Part shown: positions 35,417-42,914 of the stretch, one piece after another
Layout of the letters: every line of letters starts with the position of its first letter
How positions within the stretch are numbered: the first letter of the stretch is position 1
Assembly: GCA_048594975.1 (NCBI GenBank)
Contig: JBMDXQ010000071.1
Location: 1-64,000 of the forward strand
Reading direction: 5' to 3'
From: JBMDXB01 sp048594975
Lineage (GTDB): Bacteria > Acidobacteriota > Vicinamibacteria > Vicinamibacterales > 2-12-FULL-66-21
Length of the DNA: 64,000 nt
Notes under the pieces: model-generated
Database searches by the model: none
Seen by the model: only the letters and a program-made list of their open reading frames with translations
What the model was told of the DNA's origin: nothing
Position numbers and translations under genes: made by a program

Positions 35417-35434
35417 GGCCCGGCGCGCGTTGCG

Positions 35435-37096
35435 ATGCCGGTCGCGCTGGCCGTCGTGCTGTCGTATGGAGGACCAGTGGTCGCACAGCGGTGCGTGCCC
35501 GACGTCGTCATCGTGAACGCCAAAGTCCACACGGTGGACGCGAAGAACCCGGAGGCGCAGGCGGTCGCGGTCTGCGGCGAGGTCGTCGGCCACGTCGGGA
35601 CCAGCGAGGAGGTCCGGAAGCTGGCCGGCGCCTCGACGCGGATCATCGATGCAGGCGGCCGGCTCGTCGTGCCCGGCTTCAACGATGCGCACGTGCACCT
35701 CGTCGCCGGCGCCAGCCAGCTCGTTGGCGTGGATCTGCGTCCCGCGCGGAGTCAAGCGGAATTCGTGCGCCTGCTGGGAGAGCACGCGCGCACGCTGCCG
35801 AAGGGGCGCTGGATCCTCGGCGGTTACTGGGATCATGAAGCCTGGCCGGGCACGCAGCTGCCGACGCGCCAGTTGATCGATGGCGCGACGCCGGATCACC
35901 CGGTGTTCGTGCAGCGTCTCGACGGGCACATGGGGGTCGCCAACACGCTTGCGATGCGGCTCGCCGGCGTGGCCGCCACCACCGAATCGCCGGACGGCGG
36001 CAGCATCGTTCGTGACGCGTCCGGCGAGCCGAGCGGCCTCTTCAAGGACAATGCGATGACCCTGATCCTCCACGCCGTCCCCGAGCCGTCGCTCGAGGAG
36101 ACGATGGAGAAGGCGCGCGCGGCGCTGAAGCACGCCGCGGCGCACGGCGTGACGACCGTCCAGGACATGACCGCGTCGGGGACGGAGCTGCGCGCCTACC
36201 AGGCGTTGCGCAACGCCGGCGAGCTGACCGCGCGGATCTACTCGATCCAGAACCACGGCGTCGAGGGGCTGAAGGCGGCGGGTCTTTCCACCGGATTCGG
36301 CGACGACTGGCTGCGGATCGGCGGCATCAAACTGTTCGCCGACGGGTCGATGGGCTCGGCGACCGCCGCGTTCTTCGAGCCGTACACGTCCGACCCGGAG
36401 ACGCCGGGGCTGCTGCTGCAGCCGCCGGAGGCACTGGAGCGGGCGATCTTCGAGGCGGATGCGGCCGGGTTCCAGCCCGTCGTGCACGCGATCGGCGACC
36501 GCGCCAATGCGCTCGTGCTCGACATCTTCCAGCGGCTCGAGACCTCCCGGGGCCGGCGCGACCGACGCCCGCGCATCGAGCACGCGCAGGTCGTGCGCGC
36601 CGCCGACAAGGCGAAGTTCCGGGCGCTCGGCGTCATCGCCTCGATCCAACCGAGCCACTGCATCGACGACATGCGCTGGGCGGAAGATCGCATCGGCAGG
36701 GCGCGCAGCGCGATCGCCTACAACTTCAGGTCGTTCGAGGACGCGGGTGCGCGAATCGCCTTCGGCACCGATTGGTACGTCGAGCCGCTCGACCCGATGC
36801 TCGGCCTCTACGCCGCGGTCACGCGGCAGTTCCCGGACGGCACGCCGCCGGGCGGGTGGTTCCCCGCGGAGCGGATCACGATGACCAGCGCCATCGCGCA
36901 CTACACGCTCGGCTCCGCCTACGCCGAGTTCGCCGAGACGCGCAAGGGATCGATCACGCCGGGCAAGCTCGCCGACCTGGTCCTGCTGTCCCAGGACCTG
37001 TTCAGCGTGCCGCCCGCGGAGATCCTCAAGACCAGGCCGGTCCTCACCATGGTCGGCGGACGGGTCGTCTTCGACTCGCTCATCCCTGATCGCTGA
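35435..37096 (+). CDS. secreted metal-dependent amidohydrolase (YtcJ-like)
   Basis: Starting at the ATG at 35435 the protein has 553 residues and a Sec signal (MPVALAVVLSYGGPVVAQ). Motifs of the YtcJ/amidohydrolase-3 group: VVPGFNDAHVHL with the metal-binding HxH, GGYWDHEAWPG, LFADGSMGSATAAF, HAIGDRAN, RIEHAQVV and FGTDWYVEPLDP. A final strand domain resumes at KGSITPGKLADLVLLS. It is expected to hydrolyse an amide or related bond outside the cytoplasm; the substrate is unknown. The frame is open back to a GTG at 35270, but that extension is the translation of heptad tract A and is unlikely to be real. The gene is bracketed by tracts A and B. Confidence 0.85.
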   Translation: MPVALAVVLSYGGPVVAQRCVPDVVIVNAKVHTVDAKNPEAQAVAVCGEVVGHVGTSEEVRKLAGASTRIIDAGGRLVVPGFNDAHVHLVAGASQLVGVDLRPARSQAEFVRLLGEHARTLPKGRWILGGYWDHEAWPGTQLPTRQLIDGATPDHPVFVQRLDGHMGVANTLAMRLAGVAATTESPDGGSIVRDASGEPSGLFKDNAMTLILHAVPEPSLEETMEKARAALKHAAAHGVTTVQDMTASGTELRAYQALRNAGELTARIYSIQNHGVEGLKAAGLSTGFGDDWLRIGGIKLFADGSMGSATAAFFEPYTSDPETPGLLLQPPEALERAIFEADAAGFQPVVHAIGDRANALVLDIFQRLETSRGRRDRRPRIEHAQVVRAADKAKFRALGVIASIQPSHCIDDMRWAEDRIGRARSAIAYNFRSFEDAGARIAFGTDWYVEPLDPMLGLYAAVTRQFPDGTPPGGWFPAERITMTSAIAHYTLGSAYAEFAETRKGSITPGKLADLVLLSQDLFSVPPAEILKTRPVLTMVGGRVVFDSLIPDR

Positions 37097-37148
37097 TCGT
37101 GAATCCCCGATCCAGGGTCCCGTATCCTGAATCCGGAATCCGAAATCC
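37086..37148. repeat. heptad tract B
   Basis: Nine in-phase 7-mers without slippage, for example CTGATCG (twice), TGAATCC and GGAATCC. It starts inside the last codons of the amidohydrolase and runs into the gap. Confidence 0.85.
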
Positions 37149-37250
37149 TGGCGGTACGCACTGATTGGCAATTCCCGACGGCCGATCTAGATTGAGGGCT
37201 GGGGACACCTCGGATCCGGTCGGATCTCAAGGGGGATTCAGATCGGGTCG

Positions 37251-37315
37251 GGGATCGAGGATCAGGGATCGAGGATAGCGATCAGGGATTATCAGGGATA
37301 AGGGATTGAGGAAGC
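37251..37315. repeat. heptad tract C, running into the rnc start
   Basis: Words GGGATCG, AGGATCA, GGGATAA and GGGATTG with a few phase slips. They are the reverse-complement type of tract B. The TTG start codon at 37306 lies inside the tract. Confidence 0.75.
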
Positions 37316-38253
37316 TCGTCGTCGTGTTCCGCACGCAGTCGCCTATCGAGGCCGACGTCGTCCGCGGCTTGCTGGAGACGCACGGCATCGCGGCGATGGT
37401 GTCGTCGGACCTGTCCCGGACGCCGTTTCCGATGTCCGTGAACGAGGTCCGGGTGGCGGTGAACCCCGAGGCGGCGGTGCACGCGCTGCGGGTCATCGAC
37501 AGCCACCGCGACGACGACCCCAGGGGCGTGACTATCCCGTTCGGGAAGGAGCTCGAGCCGCTCGAGCGGATTATCGGCTACCGCTTCCGCGATCGCGGGC
37601 TGCTCGAGCATGCGCTCACGCACCGGTCCCGCGTGCACGAGGACGCCAGCGGTGGCGTGTTCGACAACGAGTCGATGGAGTTCCTGGGCGACTCGGTGCT
37701 CGGCTTCGTCATCGCCGACCTGCTGTTCCACGAGTTTCCACAGCACAACGAGGGACAGAAGTCGAAGGTGAAGGCGTCGCTGGTCTCCTCGGCGTCGCTG
37801 GGACGGCTCGGTGAGCGGATCAACCTCGGGGCCTTCTTGATCCTCGGCCGCGGCGAGGAGAAGACCGGCGGGCGGCGGAAGCTCGCGCTGATCGCCGACT
37901 GCTACGAGGCGCTGATCGCGGCCATCTATCTGGACGGCGGCATCGAGCCGGCGCGCGGGTTCATCGAGCGGCAGTTCAGGGAGCTCATCGCCGAGGCGCG
38001 CGAGGCGGGCACGGCGGCGGCGTTCACCCGCGACTACAAGTCGGCGCTGCAGGAATGGCTGCAGTCGCACGACCAGGGGCTGCCGGTCTACCGGCTGGCG
38101 GGCGAACTCGGACCGGCGCACCGGCGGGTGTTCGAGGTCGAGGTGCTGGTGAGCGGAGAGCCGATCGCGCGCGCCGAAGGCCGGAGCAAGAAGGAGGCGG
38201 CGCAGGAGGCGGCGAAGCGCGCGCTCGAGACGCTGGCCTCGTCGGGCGAATGA
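37306..38253 (+). CDS. rnc: DUF2007-ribonuclease III fusion
   Basis: A 315-residue protein with three parts. Residues 3-68 (KLVVVFRTQSPIEADVVRGL, then GIAAMVSS) match DUF2007, a small putative signal-transducing domain usually found alone. Residues about 80-228 are the RNase III catalytic domain: NESMEFLGDSVLG (121-133) supplies Glu122, Glu125 and Asp129, and IADCYEALIAAIYLDGG supplies Asp198 and Glu201. Residues about 240-312 are the double-stranded-RNA-binding domain, ending EGRSKKEAAQEAAKRALETL. RNase III cuts double-stranded RNA in rRNA and mRNA processing. TTG at 37306 is the only start that keeps DUF2007; it lies within heptad tract C, whose AGGGA words may act as ribosome site. Normal bacterial RNase III is about 225-250 residues. 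Confidence 0.9.
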   Translation: MRKLVVVFRTQSPIEADVVRGLLETHGIAAMVSSDLSRTPFPMSVNEVRVAVNPEAAVHALRVIDSHRDDDPRGVTIPFGKELEPLERIIGYRFRDRGLLEHALTHRSRVHEDASGGVFDNESMEFLGDSVLGFVIADLLFHEFPQHNEGQKSKVKASLVSSASLGRLGERINLGAFLILGRGEEKTGGRRKLALIADCYEALIAAIYLDGGIEPARGFIERQFRELIAEAREAGTAAAFTRDYKSALQEWLQSHDQGLPVYRLAGELGPAHRRVFEVEVLVSGEPIARAEGRSKKEAAQEAAKRALETLASSGE

Positions 38254-38268
38254 AGGCGCCGGCGGCGG

Positions 38269-39450
38269 TCAGTCGATCTCGATGATGCCCCAGTTCTTCG
38301 TCGCTTCCGCGGGCCTACCCGCGACGGCCAGCGCCGGCTCGATGCGCGGCATGCGCGCCAGCACGTAGGTGTGCACCTCACGCGCGATGTCCTCATCGCT
38401 CGGCGGGGCGGGCCGGCAGTGCAGGCGCACCCACAGCCGCAGCAGCGGGTCGGTGAAACTGTAGCGCTTCTGCCGCGCGCCGATGAGGTCCACGTCCTCC
38501 AGCCAGGAGAGATAGTCCTTCGTCGAGCCGGGCGTCCGCCGCAGGCGAAGGGCGATCTCGGTGAGCGTCAACGGCTCTTCCTCCGCCAGCACCTCGAGGA
38601 TCGCCTTGAGCGCGCCGTAGCCGCGCGCGCGGTGGAGGCGCAGCTCATAGCAGAACCGGCAGGCGCTGGACAGCGCGCCGTCGGGGCCGAGCAGCGCGGT
38701 CATCGCGCTCACCGGGTCGGCGGCGCCCCGCGGCCCGAGCGCCGCGGCCGCCTCCATGATCATTCGCGCGTAGGCCGGGCGGCCGTCCGACAGCGCCTGC
38801 ACGAGGCGGACGAGGTCGTCGCGTGAACGATCGTCCTCGTCTTCGAGCCCCGCAGATGCGCCATCCGTCGACGGGCCGCCCAGCGTCGCGCGAACTTCCG
38901 CCGCGGTGAGCGGCGCGACATGAATGATCTCGAACCGCGGCGGCGCGTCGCGCAGCAGCCGGTGCGCGCGCGCCACGTAGCGCGTGCTGAGCACGAAGCG
39001 GTTGCCGCCAGCGGCGAGCGCGGCGATGAGGTCGCGCAGGGCGCTGCGCAGGCCGGGGAAGCTCTCGAACGTCCGCAGCTCGAGGAACTCGTCGAGCAGG
39101 AACGTGGCGGCGGCGTCGCCCGGCGCCCGCGCCGACGTGAGAAACGCCAGCGCGGCATCGAAGGCTTCGCGCGCGCCCGCGTCGGCCCCGGCCACCTGGT
39201 CCCCGGCCGGTGGAAACGGCGACGCCTCGCGCAGCGCCTTGAGGAACCGTTCGGGCGTGGTGGCGATGCGTTCGACGTCCACGTACTGTGCCGACGAGCG
39301 GCCGATGAGATCGCGCAGGCGGAGCAGCAGCGCCGTGCGGCCGCTGCCGCAGCCGCCGAGGACGACCGGAATGCGCGGTCCGCCGCCCGCTTGTCCATCC
39401 AGCGCCGCGAGCACGCGGCGTTCCAGGAAAGGACGCTCGGGGATCATCAT
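38269..39450 (-). CDS. P-loop ATPase with C-terminal winged helix, coupled to hutU
   Basis: A 393-residue AAA/STAND-like ATPase. Walker A is GGCGSGRT (32-39), where the usual Lys is Arg38; Walker B is FLLDEF (Asp120, Glu121). Residues about 300-370 look like a winged helix followed by the YSFTDPLLRLWVRLH motif of archaeal-type ATPases (ATPase_2/DUF234-like). Such proteins are of unclear role and often lie near toxins or nucleases; here it follows hutH-hutU. The ATG at 39450 has GGAGG upstream and overlaps the hutU stop by 4 bp (ATGA). It may regulate or simply ride along with the operon. Confidence 0.7.
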   Translation of the reverse strand: MMIPERPFLERRVLAALDGQAGGGPRIPVVLGGCGSGRTALLLRLRDLIGRSSAQYVDVERIATTPERFLKALREASPFPPAGDQVAGADAGAREAFDAALAFLTSARAPGDAAATFLLDEFLELRTFESFPGLRSALRDLIAALAAGGNRFVLSTRYVARAHRLLRDAPPRFEIIHVAPLTAAEVRATLGGPSTDGASAGLEDEDDRSRDDLVRLVQALSDGRPAYARMIMEAAAALGPRGAADPVSAMTALLGPDGALSSACRFCYELRLHRARGYGALKAILEVLAEEEPLTLTEIALRLRRTPGSTKDYLSWLEDVDLIGARQKRYSFTDPLLRLWVRLHCRPAPPSDEDIAREVHTYVLARMPRIEPALAVAGRPAEATKNWGIIEID

Positions 39451-41123
39451 GACGCGCCTCCGGAGCCCGGAATCGAAGGGAGATCGATGCCGCCGCGCCG
39501 CGCCGTCTCGATCGCCTCGGGGTAGCCCGCGTCGGCGTGCCGCGCGACGCCGAGGCCGGGGTCGCACGTGAGCACGCGCTGCAGCTTCTCGTCCGCCTCG
39601 CGGGTCCCGTCGGCCACGATCACCATGCCGGCGTGCAGCGAGTAGCCGATGCCGACGCCGCCCCCGTGGTGCACCGAGACCCAGGTCGCGCCGGACGCGG
39701 TGTTGAGCAGGGCGTTGAGCACTGGCCAGTCCGCGATCGCGTCGCTGCCGTCGCGCATGCCCTCGGTCTCACGGTTCGGCGAGGCCACCGAGCCGGTGTC
39801 GAGGTGGTCGCGCCCGATCACGATCGGCGCCTTCACCACGCCGCGGCGGACGAGGTCGTTGATCGCGAGTCCGAAGCGGGCGCGTTCATCGTAGCCGAGC
39901 CAGAAGATGCGCGCGGGCAGGCCCTGGAAAGCGACGCGCTCCGCAGCGAGGCGAATCCAGCGGCAGAGCGCGGGATTGTCGGCGAACATCTCGAGGGCGA
40001 GCCGGTCGGTGGCGGCGATATCCGCCGGGTCGCCGGAAAGCGCCGCCCACCGGAACGGCCCCTTGCCCAGGCAGAACAGCGGCCGGATGTACTCGGGCAC
40101 GAAGCCCGGGATCTCGAACGCGTCGGCGACGCCGGCCGTTTCGGCCTGTGCGCGGATATTGTTCCCGTAGTCGAACGTCACCGCCCCGCCGCGCCTGAGC
40201 GCGAGCATGGCGCGCACGTGCTCGGCCATCGCCGCCATCGATCGCCGCACGTACTCGTCGGGATCGCGCCGCCGCAGCGAGCCGGCCTCGACGAGCGACA
40301 GCCCGTTCGGCACGTACCCGCCGAGCGCGTCGTGCGCCGAGGTCTGGTCGGTGAGCACGTCGGGGACGATGCCGCGGCGCACGATCTCGGGGAGCACGTC
40401 GGCAGCGTTGCCTTCGAGCGCGATGGAGCGCGCGAGGCCCTGCACGCGGTACGCGGCAGCCCGCGCGAGCGCCTCGTCGAGGTTAACCGCGCGTTCGTCG
40501 ACATAGCGCGTCGCCAGCCGCCGCGCGATCCGCTGCGAATCCACCTCGACGACGATGGCCACACCCTCGTTCATGGTAACCGCGAGCGGCTGCGCGCCGC
40601 CCATCCCGCCCAGGCCGGCAGTGACGACGAGACGGCCGCGCAGGCTGCCACCAAAATGGCGCCGCGCCAGCTCGGCCAGCGTCTCGTAGGTGCCCTGCAG
40701 GATCCCCTGCGTGCCGATGTAAATCCAGCTGCCGGCGGTCATCTGGCCGTACATCGTGAGGCCGCGGTCCTCGAGATCGCGGAACGTCTTCCAATCCGCC
40801 CACGCCGGCACGATCAGCGCATTGGCGATGAGGACGCGCGGCGCCCACGAGTGCGTGCGAAACACGGCCACCGGTTTTCCCGATTGCACGACGAGCGTTT
40901 CGTCGTGCTCGAGCCGGCGCAGCGTCGCGACGATCGCGTCGAAGGCCGCCCAGCTGCGCGCCGCGCGCCCGGAGCCGCCGTACACGATCAGCTCGTCCGG
41001 GTTCTCGGCGACCTCGGGGTCGAGGTTGTTCATCAGCATCCGCAGCGCCGCTTCCTGCGGCCATCCCTTGCAGGAGATCGCCGATCCTCTCGGCGCGCTG
41101 ACGTGGCGGCTCAGGATGGTCAT
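39447..41123 (-). CDS. hutU: urocanate hydratase
   Basis: Urocanase of 558 residues, a normal length, which turns urocanate into imidazolonepropionate using tightly bound NAD+. Family segments: GWPQEAALRMLMNNLDPEVAE at the N-terminus, YGGSGRAARSW, AGLGGMGGAQPLA for NAD binding, and the C-terminal WVSVHHGGGVGIGYSLHAG. It is second in a hutH-hutU-ATPase unit and has a private promoter in the 81-nt gap after hutH. No hutI, hutG or hutF is in the window. Confidence 0.97.
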   Translation of the reverse strand: MTILSRHVSAPRGSAISCKGWPQEAALRMLMNNLDPEVAENPDELIVYGGSGRAARSWAAFDAIVATLRRLEHDETLVVQSGKPVAVFRTHSWAPRVLIANALIVPAWADWKTFRDLEDRGLTMYGQMTAGSWIYIGTQGILQGTYETLAELARRHFGGSLRGRLVVTAGLGGMGGAQPLAVTMNEGVAIVVEVDSQRIARRLATRYVDERAVNLDEALARAAAYRVQGLARSIALEGNAADVLPEIVRRGIVPDVLTDQTSAHDALGGYVPNGLSLVEAGSLRRRDPDEYVRRSMAAMAEHVRAMLALRRGGAVTFDYGNNIRAQAETAGVADAFEIPGFVPEYIRPLFCLGKGPFRWAALSGDPADIAATDRLALEMFADNPALCRWIRLAAERVAFQGLPARIFWLGYDERARFGLAINDLVRRGVVKAPIVIGRDHLDTGSVASPNRETEGMRDGSDAIADWPVLNALLNTASGATWVSVHHGGGVGIGYSLHAGMVIVADGTREADEKLQRVLTCDPGLGVARHADAGYPEAIETARRGGIDLPSIPGSGGAS

Positions 41124-41155
41124 GTCAGATGCGATCGAACGGGGTGGAGGGTGCC

Positions 41156-41184
41156 AATCTAGAAACGTACGCGCGCGTTGTCAA
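41156..41184 (-). promoter_or_regulatory. internal promoter before hutU
   Basis: Minus strand: TTGACA (perfect) at 41184-41179, a 17-bp spacer, TAGATT (4 of 6) at 41161-41156, and 32 nt to the hutU ATG. An AT-rich stretch unlike its surroundings lies just upstream and could be an UP element. Confidence 0.65.
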
Positions 41185-41204
41185 ATTGAAATTGAAAAAA
41201 CTTC

Positions 41205-42725
41205 TTACTTGACATCCACCGCACATGCCGCTTCGAGTGCGCCGGTGGCGAACAGCCGTGCGATCCGTTCGATGTCGGGCGCCGGCGGACGATCGTCGGC
41301 GAGCGCTGGCACGATCTCGCGCACCGCCGCGTGGACCCGCAGCAGCGGTCGCGAGGTCTCGAGCGGCGCGAGCAGATCGATGGCCTGGCACGCGCAGAGC
41401 ACTTCGATCGCCAGCACGCGCGCCGCGAGCTCGAGCGCACGCGACGCCTTGAGCGCGGCGCCCATGCTCATGCTGACGTGATCCTCGCGGTTGGCCGAGG
41501 TCGGAATCGTATCCACGCTGGCCGGGTGGGCGAGTGTTTTGATCTCGGACACCAGCGCCGCCGCCGTCACCTGCGCCAGCATGTAGCCCGACTGCAGGCC
41601 GCTGTTACGGGTCAGGAACGGCGGGAGGTCGCTCAGCACCGGGTTGACCAGTCGATCCGTGCGGCGCTCGCTGATCGACGCCAGCTGCGCCAGGGCGATG
41701 ACCGCGAGATCGGCGGCGATGGCGACCGGCGCCCCGTGGAAGTTGCCGCCGGAGACGATTTCGTCGTCGCCGGCGAACACCATCGGGTTGTCGGTCGCGG
41801 CGTTGGCCTCGATCGCGAGCAGCTCGAGAACGAACCTGAGCGATTCGCGGGCGGCGCCGTGCACCTGTGCGGCGCAGCGCAGCGAGTACGCGTCCTGGAC
41901 GCGGCCGCAGTGCTCGTGCGACTTGTTGATGGCGCTGCCCTCCAGTAGCGCGCGAATGTTGGACGCCGCGGCCACCTGACCCGCGTACGGCCGCGCGGCA
42001 TGAATGCGCGCGTCGAATGGCCGCATCGAGCCGCGCAGCGCGTCGATGGAGAGGGCGGCGGCGATGTCGGCCGCCCGCGCGAGCCGCTGCGCCCCGGCGG
42101 CGGCCCGGGCCGCCACTGCCGTCGACGGCTGCGTCCCGTTGATGAGCGCGAGTCCCTCCTTTGCCTCGAGGACGACCGGCTCGAGTCCTGCCAGCCGCAG
42201 CGCCTCGCCGCCCGGCCGCGCCGTGCCATCGGCGCCGACTGTCGCCTCGCCCTCGCCCACGAGGACGAGCGCCAGGTGCGCGAGCGGCGCCAGATCGCCA
42301 CTGGCGCCAACCGATCCGCGGCTCGGCACGACCGGGTGCACCCGGCGGTTCAAAAGATCGATCAGCCGCTCCAGCGTCGAGCGCCGGATCCCCGAGAACC
42401 CCTTGGCCAGGACGTTGACCCGCAGCACCATGGCGGCGCGCACGGCGCGCGCCGGCAAGGGCTCGGCAACACCGGCGGCGTGACTGCGCAGCAGGTTCAA
42501 CTGCAGCGCGCCGAGCGCCTCGCGCGGCACCGCGGTCTCGGCGAGCGCCCCGAATCCCGTGTTGATCCCGTAGACGGCAGATTCACCCGCCGCCTGGCGT
42601 TCCACTACCGCCCGCGCCGCGTCGACGCGCGCCGCCGCCGCCGGCGCGAGCGCCACTTCCGCGCCAGCATCGGCGATCGCCACCAGCTGATCGATCGACA
42701 GGGAGGTGCCGGTAATCCAGATCAT
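41205..42725 (-). CDS. hutH: histidine ammonia-lyase
   Basis: HAL of 506 residues, deaminating histidine to urocanate. The MIO prosthetic group forms from Ala141-Ser142-Gly143 in GSVGASGDLAPLAH. Other signatures are VYGINTGFGALA, QLNLLRSHAAG, INGTQPSTA and NREDHVSMSMGAALK. It is first in the hut unit. The ATG at 42725 begins the usual N-terminus; a much longer open frame extends upstream through purA but is a shadow. Heptad tract D1 sits 11 nt upstream of the start. Confidence 0.96.
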   Translation of the reverse strand: MIWITGTSLSIDQLVAIADAGAEVALAPAAAARVDAARAVVERQAAGESAVYGINTGFGALAETAVPREALGALQLNLLRSHAAGVAEPLPARAVRAAMVLRVNVLAKGFSGIRRSTLERLIDLLNRRVHPVVPSRGSVGASGDLAPLAHLALVLVGEGEATVGADGTARPGGEALRLAGLEPVVLEAKEGLALINGTQPSTAVAARAAAGAQRLARAADIAAALSIDALRGSMRPFDARIHAARPYAGQVAAASNIRALLEGSAINKSHEHCGRVQDAYSLRCAAQVHGAARESLRFVLELLAIEANAATDNPMVFAGDDEIVSGGNFHGAPVAIAADLAVIALAQLASISERRTDRLVNPVLSDLPPFLTRNSGLQSGYMLAQVTAAALVSEIKTLAHPASVDTIPTSANREDHVSMSMGAALKASRALELAARVLAIEVLCACQAIDLLAPLETSRPLLRVHAAVREIVPALADDRPPAPDIERIARLFATGALEAACAVDVK

Positions 42726-42735
42726 CGCGAATTCT

Positions 42736-42770
42736 GGGTAGTGGATGGTGGATGGCTGATTGTTGATTGA
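42736..42770. repeat. heptad tract D1
   Basis: Five in-phase 7-mers, such as GGATGGT and TGATTGT, lying in the leader of hutH. Confidence 0.7.
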
Positions 42771-42824
42771 CCGCGGCTGTGGCGCGACACTGCCCAGGGC
42801 CCGCTGCTTCCGGCTTCCAGGTCC

Positions 42825-42898
42825 GACTCTGACTCCGATTCTGACTCTGAACTCGATTCTGACTCTGACTCTGAGTGTCGACAGTCGACTGTCGACTG
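42825..42898. repeat. hexamer-to-heptad tract D2
   Basis: Nine 6-mers of the form GAYTCT (GACTCT, GATTCT) change into three 7-mers, TCGACAG and TCGACTG (twice), just before the purA -10 box. Confidence 0.8.
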
Positions 42899-42904
42899 TA
42901 GAAT
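42899..42904 (+). promoter_or_regulatory. -10 box of purA
   Basis: TAGAAT (5 of 6), 10 nt before the purA ATG with no ribosome site between. TCGACA at 42878-42883 resembles a -35 but the spacer is only 15 bp. Confidence 0.5.
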
Positions 42905-42914
42905 ACTCCAACCT

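Noticed and set aside
35270..35434. N-terminal extension of the amidohydrolase
   Set aside because: It is encoded by heptad tract A and would hide the signal peptide starting at 35435.
35271..37315. Heptad tracts as a CRISPR array or REP element
   Set aside because: No conserved repeat of 25 bp or more, no spacers, no cas genes, and no hairpin as in REP elements.
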